A stretch of DNA of 64,000 bases from assembly GCA_002923375.1 (NCBI GenBank), contig BEIJ01000001.1, positions 806,001 to 870,000 of the forward strand. The letters run 5' to 3'. Positions within the stretch are counted from its first letter, which is position 1. The number at the start of each line of letters is the position of its first letter. A program made the translations under genes and the position numbers. Under the pieces are notes generated by a model. The model saw only the letters and a program-made list of their open reading frames with translations. It ran no database searches and had not been told where the DNA came from. The DNA is from a bacterium HR33. GTDB taxonomy: Bacteria; Gemmatimonadota; Gemmatimonadetes; Gemmatimonadales; GWC2-71-9. This document shows positions 16,326 through 24,921 of the stretch, one piece after another.

Positions 16326-19300
16326 CTAGACCGGCACCAGCGCCACCCGCGTGTCGTAGAACGACGCGGACGCGCCGATCGGGTCCGTGAGGCAGACGTC
16401 GCGGAGGATGGGATCCACGTCCATCGCCGGGTTCGGGCAGACGCCCGATCGGCGGCGCGGATCGCCGGGGATTCGCCGGCCGTCCACCTCGACGTCGCTG
16501 GCACCGTACGCCCAGTGGCCGTAGTGCCACGAGATCGCGACCGTGCCCGGCCGGATCCCCTCCCGCGGCTCGACCTTCGCCACGAGATCCACGACCGTGC
16601 CGTTCCCGAGATCCACCTTCCCCTCAGGGTTCGCGCGCGAGACGATCCGGACCCGCTGGCCGGGCCGCAGCCCGAGCCGCTCCGCGTCGCGCCGGTGGAT
16701 CCACACGCCGTTCTCGGGCTGAAGCGCGACGTTCGACCAGTAGTTGGAGATCGTGCGCGAGTGCCCGCCGAACGCCTCCTTGAACGTGATCAGCGCGAAC
16801 GGGTACTCTCCGTTCGCGGAGAGCGGGCGGCCGGCCGCGTCGAACTGGCCGCGGTAGACCGGGTACCCCTCGAAGTACTCTCCGCTCATCGAGTTCCGCT
16901 GCCGGGCCACGTCCTCCACGAAGAGACGCCACATCTTCCCGAACTTGCCCCTCATGTACGGGCCGTCGTACGCGGTCTCGTACGGCGCGAACCGGCCGCC
17001 CCGGTTCAGCACGTAGACGACCTTCCGCCACTCGTCCGGCCGGACCGCGCCGCGCCACTTCTCCTCGTCGAACACCGAGGGCGGCAGGTGCCTCCGCGCC
17101 CGGCGGAACAGCTCGAGCTCCTCGTCCGACGCGTCCGGGACCGCGTCGCCCGGCTTGTCACCGAACGCGATGTTCGCCACGAGCTTGAGGTAGAAGTCCT
17201 CGGGCCGGTGGAAGTCGATCCCGGGGCCGAACGCGTCCTTCCCGAACCCGGGCAGGCCCAGGCGCTTCGCGACGGCGATGAGGAACGCCTCCATCGAGAT
17301 CGGCATCCGCTCGCCGTCCACCTCGACCTCCTCGGTGAGCGGCGGCGCCACCGGCTGCCGGACCTTCGACACCGCCACCGGCACGTCGGGCGTGACGTGC
17401 GGCGTGCCCCACCGCTCCAGGTACGTGAGGTCGGGGACGATGTAGTCCGCGTACATCGACGTCTCCCCGATCACGATGTCGCACGCGATGAACAGCGGAA
17501 CCTTCTCCGGATCCCGGAGCATCGCGATCTGCTTGTCTCCGGCCGGGGTCGAGAGCGCGGGCGTGCCCTTGTGCAGGAACAGGATCTTGCACGGGTAGGG
17601 ATAGCCCGCCGCCATCGACGGGATGATCTCCTGGTACACGTCCGACGACAGCGGGTACCAGGGGCGCCGGGCCGGGTACCCGTGCTCCCGGAAGAGCGTC
17701 GTCTCTTCGTACCGAGTCCTCTCTCGAGTGATCGGCGGCCCGAAGGCCGTGAGCCGGCTCGGCGGCAGGCTCTCGAGGTCATACCGGCTCGCGGGCCGGC
17801 CGCCAAACTCGTGCCAGTGGCCGCCGCCCTTCGTGAGGCCACCCTTCCAGTCCGCGTTCCCGATCAGGACGTTCAACGCGATGATCGCGGTGCCTGCGTA
17901 GTAGCCGTCCGTGTGCTGCACGGGCCCGCGGTAGAGCTCGACGACCGCGCGCTTTCCGTGGGACGTGAACTCCCGGGCGACGTCGGCGATCTCCTCCGCC
18001 GGGATCCCCGTGAGCTCCGCGTACTCCTCCAGCGTTCGGGATAACGCCTCCTCGCGGAGCAGCTGGAGCGCGGTCTTGAGCTCGAACCCGCGCGCGCGGG
18101 TGTGGACAAACAGGTCGCCGTGGACAGGGCGCGCGTCGTCCTCAGGGTTCACCGGCACGAGCCGGCCCCCGCGGGAGACGACGAACTCGTCCCGCCCGCC
18201 GATCCCGACTTCCGAAGCCCGCAAAAGCTCGAGCGCGTGGCCGTCCACGACCTTCACGAGGTACGCGGCGTTCGTCCACGTGGGCTCGCCGTCCTCCCGC
18301 GCCGCCGCGCGGTTCGCGTTCTCGAGGTACCGGCGGTCGAACCGCTCGTTCTCGAGGATCCACCGGATCATGGCGAGCGCGAGCGCGCCGTCCGTTCCCG
18401 GATTCACGGGGAGCCACCAATCCGCGTGCCCCGCGTCGTTCGACAGCCGCGGGTCCACGACGGCCGTCTTCAGCCCGCGCTCCACCTTGCCGCGGGTCAC
18501 CTTCTCGGCCATCGGCGTGAGCCCGAAGTTCGCCGTGAACGCGCCGGTGCCCCAGAAGATGACGAACTCCGCGTTCGAGAGGTCCGGCTTCATGTGGGTG
18601 TTGTCGCCCCCCGTCATCTGGCGGAACGCGATGTGGTGCGACTGCTCGCAGATCGTCGTGTGCTCGAACGCGTTCACCGACCCGAACGCCGACCTCGTGA
18701 ACCAGTGCATGAGCTCCTTCCGGCCGTGCTCGATCCGGCCGGCGTCGAACACGAACCCGTTGTTCTTCGGCCCGAGGTCGGGATGCGCCGGGTCGAGCAG
18801 CACGTCCAGGTGGTCCCGGTACCTCGCCTGGAACGCGGCGACGCTCATCTCGCCGCGGCCGACCTTGCGCGCGTCCTCCGCCATGCGCCGGCTCAGCTCC
18901 GGGTCCCGCAGCGCCCACACCTCCTCGAAGCCCGGGTAGTGCCGGTCGTCGCCGATCTCGGCGAACAGGCGGCCGCCGCGAACGACCTCCTCGATGAACC
19001 GGTCCCACTCGATCGTCCGCCACTTGTTGGACCCGCGGGGACCCGCGCGCTTGAGCACCTTCCGGATCCGGTACGGGTCGTACAGCGTCTGGATGCCCGC
19101 CTGGCCCTTCGCGCACGCCTTCCCGTCCGTCGTCGCGGCGCGCGCGAGCGGCGTGTCCATCGGCAGGTGCGGCAGGTAGCTCTGCGGGCTGTACGGGCTC
19201 CCCGTGATCTTCGCCACCGTGCCGTCGAGGACCTTGACCTTGATCGGGCACGCGACGTGGCACTGGAGACACGTCGTGTAGAGGACGTTCTCCGGCAGGG

Positions 19301-19529
19301 TCAGCGGGTACTCGAAATCGCGGTCGCGGCCGGCACGTACGCCGCGCGCGGCCGCCCGGCCGACCCAGGACCAGGATCCGGCGAGCGCCGCGCAGCCGCC
19401 GACGAACGCGGCGCTCTTCAGGAACGTGCGCCGATCCGGGCCCGCGGGCTGCGCCGCGGGGTCCGCGGGACCTGCCGCCGTCCTCTCCCCGACCTCCGCC
19501 ACCGGACGTTCCTGGCGCCTCGCGCTCAT
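16326..19529 (-). CDS. Tat-exported molybdopterin oxidoreductase, TtrA-like catalytic subunit
   Basis: The 1067-aa protein begins with a Tat signal (DRRTFLKSAAFVGGCAALAG, residues 32-51). A [4Fe-4S] site follows: C87, C90 and C94 (CLQCHVAC) with C139 in DGKACAKGQ. Cys294 in TTICEQSHH is the probable Mo ligand. Length and motifs fit the tetrathionate reductase TtrA / selenate reductase SrdA branch of the DMSO reductase superfamily rather than NapA or NarG. A C-terminal dinucleotide-binding region (VWIHRRDAERLGLRPGQRV) is intact. It is the last gene of an operon after porin, Fe-S and NrfD genes. The substrate (tetrathionate, arsenate, selenate or another) cannot be read from sequence. Strongly GC-biased codons set it apart from regions to the left. 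Confidence 0.82.
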   Translation of the reverse strand: MSARRQERPVAEVGERTAAGPADPAAQPAGPDRRTFLKSAAFVGGCAALAGSWSWVGRAAARGVRAGRDRDFEYPLTLPENVLYTTCLQCHVACPIKVKVLDGTVAKITGSPYSPQSYLPHLPMDTPLARAATTDGKACAKGQAGIQTLYDPYRIRKVLKRAGPRGSNKWRTIEWDRFIEEVVRGGRLFAEIGDDRHYPGFEEVWALRDPELSRRMAEDARKVGRGEMSVAAFQARYRDHLDVLLDPAHPDLGPKNNGFVFDAGRIEHGRKELMHWFTRSAFGSVNAFEHTTICEQSHHIAFRQMTGGDNTHMKPDLSNAEFVIFWGTGAFTANFGLTPMAEKVTRGKVERGLKTAVVDPRLSNDAGHADWWLPVNPGTDGALALAMIRWILENERFDRRYLENANRAAAREDGEPTWTNAAYLVKVVDGHALELLRASEVGIGGRDEFVVSRGGRLVPVNPEDDARPVHGDLFVHTRARGFELKTALQLLREEALSRTLEEYAELTGIPAEEIADVAREFTSHGKRAVVELYRGPVQHTDGYYAGTAIIALNVLIGNADWKGGLTKGGGHWHEFGGRPASRYDLESLPPSRLTAFGPPITRERTRYEETTLFREHGYPARRPWYPLSSDVYQEIIPSMAAGYPYPCKILFLHKGTPALSTPAGDKQIAMLRDPEKVPLFIACDIVIGETSMYADYIVPDLTYLERWGTPHVTPDVPVAVSKVRQPVAPPLTEEVEVDGERMPISMEAFLIAVAKRLGLPGFGKDAFGPGIDFHRPEDFYLKLVANIAFGDKPGDAVPDASDEELELFRRARRHLPPSVFDEEKWRGAVRPDEWRKVVYVLNRGGRFAPYETAYDGPYMRGKFGKMWRLFVEDVARQRNSMSGEYFEGYPVYRGQFDAAGRPLSANGEYPFALITFKEAFGGHSRTISNYWSNVALQPENGVWIHRRDAERLGLRPGQRVRIVSRANPEGKVDLGNGTVVDLVAKVEPREGIRPGTVAISWHYGHWAYGASDVEVDGRRIPGDPRRRSGVCPNPAMDVDPILRDVCLTDPIGASASFYDTRVALVPV

Positions 19530-19530
19530 C

Positions 19531-20799
19531 TCACGCCCCTCCTTCCTCCGCTCGCACCGGCACGAGCGGGAGGAACCTCATGCCCAGGTAGAACACGGCC
19601 GCCCCCGTCGACACGATGAACGCGACGACCGACCACTCGTGCAGGGACGGCACGTAGTGGAACACGAGCCGCGCGTCCACGAACGCTCGCTCGAGACCCC
19701 GCAGCGCCGGCTCGAGCTGCGCCGGGATCACGAGGTTCAACCGGACCGCCATGTACGTGAGCGCGACGAGTCCGCCCGCCCAGGCGACCGCCCGGCGGTC
19801 GCCTGGCCGCCGCAGGAGCAGCCACAGCGGCACCCCCGCGCCCATCAGCAGGTGCACGATCCAGAACACCCACCAGTACGGGCCGAACAGGACCGTCTTC
19901 AGGACGTCCAGCTCCTCGCCGACCCCGTACCACAGGGGGATCGAGAACTCAGACCACTCGAGAACCAAGTCGAACAGCAGCAGCCCCACCACGAACCGGG
20001 TCAGCCTGCGGACGATCCGGGCTCGCTCCTCTTCGGAGACAATGTCGAGGCCCGCGACCACCGCGAGCAGCAGGCCGCCGCCGGACAGGAGCGCGCCCGT
20101 CAGGAAGAAGATCGGGTACAGGGCCGAGTGCCAGTACGGCCGCGCCGCGACCGTGGCGAACAGCGCACCCACCCCGCCGTGGAACGTCACGGCGAGCGGC
20201 ACGCCGATCGAGCCCAGCACGCGCAGCCAGCGGCGGCTCTGCGCGTGGCACGCGGCGAGCGCCTCCGGGCTCTCCGGGCAGCGCCAGCCGAGTGCGAGCG
20301 CCCGGTAGACCGGCGCCAGCGGCCCGCCGCGCCGGGCGAACGTGTCCAAATCGCAGCGGGTCTCGAACCAGAGCTCGGCGAGGATGAGGCACACGTACGC
20401 GGTGTACAGCCAGACCATCCACGCCATGAGCGACTTGAAGTTCGGACGGGTGAACACCTCGTAGAAGCGCGCCATGTGGCCCAGGTCGAACCAGATGGAC
20501 ACGAGCGCCATCCCGAGCGTGAGCGCGGCCACGAAGAGCGCGACCCGGCCGACGCGCTGGAGGTCCTTCAGACGAAAGACGTACACGAGAGACGAGAGCA
20601 GGAACGCGCCCGCGGACAGCCCGATGAAGTAGATGTACGCCGAGACCCAGAGCCCCCACGGCACGTAGCTGCCGTACGCGGTGTACGCGTGCCCCGCGGT
20701 CAGCCGCTGCACGACCCCGACCAAGCCCCACAGGAACAGAACCGCCCAGACGGCTGCGACCGCGTGTCGCGCTCGGCCCCTCACCATCGCCGTCGTCAT
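19531..20799 (-). CDS. NrfD/PsrC-family quinol-oxidising membrane subunit (TtrC-like)
   Basis: The 422-aa polytopic protein has about nine to ten helices and NrfD-type features: YVPWGLWVSAYIYFIGLSAG at the second helix, WFDLGHMARFYEVFT, and LLFDLVLEWSEFSIPLW. NrfD proteins take electrons from menaquinol and pass them to a partner Fe-S protein without hemes. It sits 1 bp upstream of the catalytic subunit gene and 12 bp after the Fe-S gene, so the three make one complex. A loop with CPESPEALAACHAQ between helices is an insert of unknown purpose. Confidence 0.87.
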   Translation of the reverse strand: MTTAMVRGRARHAVAAVWAVLFLWGLVGVVQRLTAGHAYTAYGSYVPWGLWVSAYIYFIGLSAGAFLLSSLVYVFRLKDLQRVGRVALFVAALTLGMALVSIWFDLGHMARFYEVFTRPNFKSLMAWMVWLYTAYVCLILAELWFETRCDLDTFARRGGPLAPVYRALALGWRCPESPEALAACHAQSRRWLRVLGSIGVPLAVTFHGGVGALFATVAARPYWHSALYPIFFLTGALLSGGGLLLAVVAGLDIVSEEERARIVRRLTRFVVGLLLFDLVLEWSEFSIPLWYGVGEELDVLKTVLFGPYWWVFWIVHLLMGAGVPLWLLLRRPGDRRAVAWAGGLVALTYMAVRLNLVIPAQLEPALRGLERAFVDARLVFHYVPSLHEWSVVAFIVSTGAAVFYLGMRFLPLVPVRAEEGGA

Positions 20800-20811
20800 C
20801 GCCGCCGCTCC

Positions 20812-21720
20812 TTAGACGAGGTAGTAGACATTCGGCTCCGTCCCCAGCTCTTCCTTCAGGCGCATCAGCCGGGTGGACCCCACGAGCTGGTGCACGAGGC
20901 TTTCCGGGTCGTTGTAGTCCCCGAAGTACGTGGCCGTGCCGAGGCACGTGGTCACGCACGCGGGGAGCATCCCGTTCTCGATCCGGTGCAGGCAGAAGTG
21001 GCACTTCCGCGCGTTCCCGACGGGCGAGCCGTCGCGCCCGGGCGCGCGCTGCCACTTCTTTCCGTACTCGAACGCGGGGCGCCGCTCGTAGTCCATGACC
21101 TCGGGCGTGCCCTCGCCGTAGAACTCCCCGAAGTCGAAGGTCCGGGCGTTGTACGGGCACGCCGTGATGCAGTACCGGCAGCCGATGCACGCCTCGTAGT
21201 CGATCTCGACGATGCCGTCCGCGCGCTTCCACGTGGCACCCACGGGGCACACGGGGACGCAGGGCGGGTTGTCGCACTGCATGCACGGGCGCGGGATGAA
21301 TCGCCGCCGGACGTGCGGGAACTCGCCGATCTCCTCCTCGACGACCGGGCGGTAAACCACGCCCGGCGGGAGGTTGTTCTCGGCGATGCAGGAGACCGTG
21401 CACGCCTTGCAGCCGATGCACTTGCGGAGGTCGATCACCATGACCCACTTCCGCTCGTGCACCGGCTTCTGGAGCGCCCGGAGGAGGTCGGCCCGCATGC
21501 GCTCCAGCAGGTTCCCCTCCGGATACGGCTCCGGCCGGTCCAGGAGATCCGCGGCCCGCGCCGCCCGCGGAACCGCCGCCGCGTCTTCCGGGCGGAGCGC
21601 CATCCACGCCGCGAGACCCCCGGTCGCGGCGAGCAGCTCCTTCACGAACTCCCGCCGGTCCGTGAGCGCGCCGGCCTCGGCGCGCACGCCCTCCTCACCC
21701 TGCACCATTGCCGTGCCCAT
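20812..21720 (-). CDS. Four-cluster ferredoxin subunit (TtrB/NrfC-like)
   Basis: The 302-aa protein has an N-terminal signal-like segment with a Tat-like [15 protein letters not shown] (residues about 21-35), then four Cys sets: [40 protein letters not shown] and [16 protein letters not shown]. All sixteen ligand cysteines appear present. It relays electrons from NrfD to the molybdoenzyme in the periplasm. The ATG at 21718-21720 is chosen; longer open frame upstream is antisense to the porin gene. It ends with [10 protein letters not shown], matching the GTEPRFWYFMD end of the Nap-operon Fe-S protein. Confidence 0.88.
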   Translation of the reverse strand: MGTAMVQGEEGVRAEAGALTDRREFVKELLAATGGLAAWMALRPEDAAAVPRAARAADLLDRPEPYPEGNLLERMRADLLRALQKPVHERKWVMVIDLRKCIGCKACTVSCIAENNLPPGVVYRPVVEEEIGEFPHVRRRFIPRPCMQCDNPPCVPVCPVGATWKRADGIVEIDYEACIGCRYCITACPYNARTFDFGEFYGEGTPEVMDYERRPAFEYGKKWQRAPGRDGSPVGNARKCHFCLHRIENGMLPACVTTCLGTATYFGDYNDPESLVHQLVGSTRLMRLKEELGTEPNVYYLV

Positions 21721-21767
21721 CGACTCCTCCGCGCGAACCGCGCGCGCCTGCGCGTCGTCGAGTGTCC

Positions 21768-23072
21768 TCAAAACCGCACCTCCGCCTGGAGCATCCACCG
21801 CCGTTCGTCCGCGCGCCCGGCCGCGTCGTCCCACCCGACGGCCTCGTAGTTGAGAAGCAGCCGAAGCCGCTCGACGGGCCGGTACGCCACACCGCCGATC
21901 CAGAGCGCGTACCCTTCGTCGTCCAGCGCCTCGTCCGGGTCCCAGCGGTCCACGCGCGCGATGGCCTCCCAACCGCGGCCCAGCCCCAGCGTGCCGAAGA
22001 CCGAGAACCCGCGGCCGTCCGCCACCCGGCCCGCCCGCTCGGCGAGCCGGGGATACCGCGCCGCGAGCGCGTCCGCGGGGTCGCGGGTCCAGAGCGCTTC
22101 CGCTGCGAGCGTCCCGCGGTCCCGGTCCTTGTAACCGACCTGCGCGATGAGCCGGCGCTTCTCCGTCGGCACGTCCGCGGCGAGCCCGTCGTACGTGCCG
22201 AGCGCGGCGAACCCCGTGACGAAGAACCGCGCCGCCGCGCCGCCCAGACCGGCGAGCGGGTTCAGCGTGAGCCGCGCGTGCACGTCCTTGTGCTTGCCCG
22301 CCTCGCCGCGCTTCCACCCCTCGCCGTTCACGAGCGCCGCCTCCCAGCTGCCGTACCCGCGCGGCAGCTCCCCGCCCGCCGCGACCCCGAGGTCGGTGGA
22401 CGTCAGGTAGCCCGCGCGGTCCGGCAGGACTTTGCCCTGGAACCGGTAGCCCCAGACCCTCTCTTCGTACGGCACCCACGGAAGGTCCAGCTGGCCGGCG
22501 CGGAGGTAGCTGCCCTCGCCGAGGACGCCGTCCACCTGCAGGTAGAAGTACTTCGTGGCGAGGTCGAACTGGTTCGTGCCGTCTTCCCGAAGCTCCGTTC
22601 CTTCGATCGTGTACCGGAGAGTGCCCTTCTCCCACAGCCGGGCCCGCAGGGTGAAGTAGACTCGGTCGATGTCGAACTCGTTCTGGTCGCTGGTGGGACC
22701 GGCAACGTCGTAGGAGTAGCGGAGGAAACTCACGCCCTCGAAGGAGAGACGGTTCATCCAGTCCGGTACCTGAGGCCGGGAGGCCGCCTCGTGCGGCACC
22801 TCCGCGCCCGCGGGCGCCACCGAGTCGGGGCCGGCCGCGCCCGACTGCGCCCGCGCGAGCTCCGGCACCACAAGAAGCGCGGGCACCAGGCCGAGGAGCA
22901 ATCCAACCCCGAAGCGAGCCAAATGCGTGGCAGAATTCACAAGCCGGTGCACAGCCGCAGGCGCGTTGCGACGCGCGGAGATACGGCGATCGCGGTGCAG
23001 CGCCCCCGCCCCAAGAATCAGGACCGCCGGAACCCCGCGAGCCAGCCTGCGCCATGCATTGGAGTCGCTCAC
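21768..23072 (-). CDS. Outer-membrane porin with a chimeric N-terminus
   Basis: The mature part is a beta-barrel porin (alternating strands from [20 protein letters not shown] to the C-terminal WMLQAEVRF with terminal Phe), similar in style to OprO/P-type porins. A convincing signal peptide lies at residues about 53-75 ([20 protein letters not shown]). The first 25 or so residues ([20 protein letters not shown]) instead align with the lipoprotein signal of the 9-heme cytochrome at 38513 (SDTWRKLARGLPVVLIILGA), but the lipobox Cys is lost. The GTG start has AAGGAGG upstream. So the expressed frame appears to be a fusion of a borrowed 5' end to a porin gene; the native start may be an internal GTG near 22945. 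Confidence 0.7.
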   Translation of the reverse strand: MSDSNAWRRLARGVPAVLILGAGALHRDRRISARRNAPAAVHRLVNSATHLARFGVGLLLGLVPALLVVPELARAQSGAAGPDSVAPAGAEVPHEAASRPQVPDWMNRLSFEGVSFLRYSYDVAGPTSDQNEFDIDRVYFTLRARLWEKGTLRYTIEGTELREDGTNQFDLATKYFYLQVDGVLGEGSYLRAGQLDLPWVPYEERVWGYRFQGKVLPDRAGYLTSTDLGVAAGGELPRGYGSWEAALVNGEGWKRGEAGKHKDVHARLTLNPLAGLGGAAARFFVTGFAALGTYDGLAADVPTEKRRLIAQVGYKDRDRGTLAAEALWTRDPADALAARYPRLAERAGRVADGRGFSVFGTLGLGRGWEAIARVDRWDPDEALDDEGYALWIGGVAYRPVERLRLLLNYEAVGWDDAAGRADERRWMLQAEVRF

Positions 23073-23134
23073 GGCAACCTCCTTATGTTGCCACAGGTAT
23101 CCGTAGCTACGATAAGAGGCACCCTATTAAGACT

Positions 23135-23145
23135 GACTTAAAGTC
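23135..23145 (-). promoter_or_regulatory. Palindromic operator upstream of the island porin
   Basis: GACTTAAAGTC is a perfect odd-length palindrome beginning 63 bp upstream of the porin GTG. A -10-like TATCGT lies 37 bp before the start. The 9-heme cytochrome gene has CACTTAAAGTG at exactly the same distance, with the outer base pair swapped but symmetry kept. Confidence 0.45.
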
Positions 23146-23157
23146 CCGTTAGCCCGC

Positions 23158-23257
23158 CCTCAGAACGCTGCGGCAGTACCCAGACTCAGCTGGAACTGGT
23201 CCCGCTCCCGATCCCAGGTGGCCTCCAGAAAAACCCTCACGTTGCGCCGCAGCAGAT
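23158..23257. repeat. Duplicated 3' end of the heme-barrel gene (copy of 38599-38698)
   Basis: Reading the minus strand gives a C-terminus ending FLEATWDRERDQFQLSLGTA, which matches the end of the heme-barrel protein encoded at 38601-39812. The nucleotide match over about 98 bp has only three differences. The gene portion stops abruptly at 23258, where hemY repeat sequence begins. It has no start of its own and is a gene fragment. Confidence 0.9.
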
Positions 23258-23439
23258 ATAGCCCAGTACGCCCCCGGCCATCGGGGGAAGACCAAGTTGA
23301 TTCGGGAACGCCTCTTACACCATCCCGGATTGTACGTGGCGGGTTCGTCCTACGATGGCGTCGGTATTCCGTACTGTATCGCTTCGGGTTTCCGCGCCGC
23401 CGATGAGGCCTGCGGTAATCCAGAGCCGGTGTTAGGGCG
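23258..23439 (+). repeat. Right copy of 182-bp direct repeat (orphan hemY 3' fragment)
   Basis: Second copy of the hemY 3' segment, two mismatches to 16017-16198. It lacks the rest of hemY and so is a non-functional fragment. The frame continues past the repeat into unrelated sequence (PVLGRPGTGVLAAMPER). It borders the outer-membrane-protein gene at 23456. Confidence 0.92.
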
Positions 23440-23455
23440 ACCCGGTACCGGAGTT

Positions 23456-24043
23456 CTAGCCGCCATGCCCGAACGGAATCTTGTACGACAAGCCGACGGA
23501 ATAGACGGCGTCTAGTTGGCGTTGCGTGTAGGTCGGATACTTTGTCCCGTCCCATTTATAGATCCAAAGTGCTCCTTGCGCCAAGAGCTCCAAGTTGCGC
23601 GACCAACCGTAACTTATTCCCGCCCCAAAACGCCCTGCCCGCCGGCTCGAAAGGGGGCTGTCCGGAACCTCTTCGTCCATGGTCACCACACCTCCCCCGG
23701 CGGACACCCGCAAAGCCAGTTTTCCCACTGGGACCTTGAAAACCACGTCGGCGCCGCTGAAGAGCTTGCGCCACCGATCTTCGGTAACTGTGCCGCGCTC
23801 GCGGCTCCGCACCAACGTGAGATCCCCGCGAATCTCCAAGAACCGATTGATGGCGATGGCTGTCCCAGCGCCCAAGTTGAACCCGGTCTTGAATCCGAGA
23901 TCGCCGGCGGGTGTGAGGTCCGCAAACGGAGTGTATCCGCCGCCGTACGCGTAGAATTTGAGGCCCGGCCCTTGGGCGCATAGCAGGCGACTGCCTAAAA
24001 TCAGCAGGAGGACGATGGTGGGTGCTAGTCTCAAAGTCCACAT
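23456..24043 (-). CDS. Outer-membrane beta-barrel protein (195 aa)
   Basis: A signal peptide (MWTLRLAPTIVLLLILGSRL ending LLCAQ) is followed by alternating strands: LKFYAYGGGYTPFADL, TGFNLGAGTAIAINRFLEIRG, GKLALRVSAGGGVVTM, AGRFGAGISYGWSRNLEL and YSVGLSYKIPF. This is the pattern of a small eight-strand OmpA/OmpW-like barrel. Ligand or function is unknown. Probably the original downstream neighbour of hemY before insertion of the island. ATG at 24041-24043 with GGAGGT upstream. Confidence 0.7.
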   Translation of the reverse strand: MWTLRLAPTIVLLLILGSRLLCAQGPGLKFYAYGGGYTPFADLTPAGDLGFKTGFNLGAGTAIAINRFLEIRGDLTLVRSRERGTVTEDRWRKLFSGADVVFKVPVGKLALRVSAGGGVVTMDEEVPDSPLSSRRAGRFGAGISYGWSRNLELLAQGALWIYKWDGTKYPTYTQRQLDAVYSVGLSYKIPFGHGG

Positions 24044-24254
24044 GGTTGACCTCCTATCTCCCAGCGGGGCTTCGCGACGGCGGCATAGTTGTGCCGCTAA
24101 CCGAGGCGCCTCGCGCGCTCAGATCATAACCCTCGCCAAGGGAAAGTTTGCTTAATCTGGCATGAAGAAGACGACATCCCCTCTTCATAATGACCTCAGG
24201 AGTTCTTCTGTAGAAATAACGGTTGGGGGAAGGTGTTCAGCCAGGGGGGTCCTT

Positions 24255-24914
24255 ATGGCAAAAGTCCGCTCTGGTCTTTTCGGTTGGATCGCGGCGTCGC
24301 TGCTTATCTGGTCCTGCACCGGCGAACCACGGCAGGAACGAGCCGCCTCGGGCACCGTTGCCGGACGCTCTGTTGAGGGTGCGGCACAGGCCGGATTGAA
24401 CGACCGTCTTCTGCTCGCTGCGGCCAAGGTGGCGCTTCCTCCTCCAGGCGTGCAGCCCGGCGACCTCCCGGACCCTTATTCCCAGGGGGCACAAGCGGTG
24501 GCGCGCTACTGTAGCAGTTGTCACAACCTACCTTCTCCGACACTCCATTCTGCGACCGACTGGCCCGGCGTGGTGCGGCGGATGTGGTTGCGGATGGATC
24601 GGCTCCCTGCCGACTTGCAGGTACCGGTACCGACAGTAGCCGAGCGCCACTATATCCTGGACTACCTAGTAGCCAATGCCCTTCAGGTCAGCGGGGCGAC
24701 CCTTCCCGCCGGTCCGGGAAGAGAGATTTTCTCTCAGGCTTGTAGCCGCTGTCACGCCTTGCCCGATCCCTACCAGCACTCGCCGGAAGACTGGCCCACC
24801 GTGGTAAGGAGGATGGAGCAAAGGATGACTCAAATGAACGTGGAGGTACCGCAGCCTGGAGAAATCGGTGCGATTCTCACCTATCTCCAAAGCGTCTCCG
24901 CCCGGCGGCGCTAG
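24255..24914 (+). CDS. Diheme c-type cytochrome lipoprotein
   Basis: Starting at ATG 24255 (AGGGGGG ribosome site), the 219-aa protein has a lipoprotein signal ending in LLIWSC. Two heme motifs, CSSCH and CSRCH, each sit at the start of a repeated module: DWPGVVRRMWLRMDRL and DWPTVVRRMEQRMTQM follow them with conserved Met residues that may serve as axial ligands. The module pair suggests internal duplication. It is a periplasmic, membrane-anchored electron carrier and convergent with the slipin gene. A longer frame from 24162 lacks a signal and is not favoured. Confidence 0.85.
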   Translation: MAKVRSGLFGWIAASLLIWSCTGEPRQERAASGTVAGRSVEGAAQAGLNDRLLLAAAKVALPPPGVQPGDLPDPYSQGAQAVARYCSSCHNLPSPTLHSATDWPGVVRRMWLRMDRLPADLQVPVPTVAERHYILDYLVANALQVSGATLPAGPGREIFSQACSRCHALPDPYQHSPEDWPTVVRRMEQRMTQMNVEVPQPGEIGAILTYLQSVSARRR

Positions 24915-24921
24915 GGCTTAA

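Larger units (their letters stand above)
16199..23439. mobile_element. Repeat-bounded 7.2-kb genomic insertion carrying a ttr-like operon
   Basis: The segment from the end of the left 182-bp repeat to the end of the right repeat is 7241 bp. Removing it would restore a single hemY 3' end joined to the outer-membrane-protein gene at 23456. Genes inside are visibly richer in G/C at third codon positions than flanking genes, and long stop-free antisense frames run across it. No integrase, transposase or tRNA attachment site is found, so homologous recombination of a circular or duplicated intermediate is more likely than a classical element. Direct repeats of a gene's 3' end resemble an integration footprint. 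The mechanism is inferred. Confidence 0.6.

Noticed and set aside
16242-23141. Long plus-strand open frames (477 to 807 aa) across the island
   Set aside because: They lie antisense to the molybdoenzyme, NrfD, Fe-S and porin genes, are rich in Arg/Pro/His low complexity and have no motifs. They result from high GC rather than coding.
23200-23515. Second hemY gene at the right repeat
   Set aside because: Only the 182-bp 3' fragment is present, with no FAD-binding start or upstream coding sequence. It is a repeat remnant.
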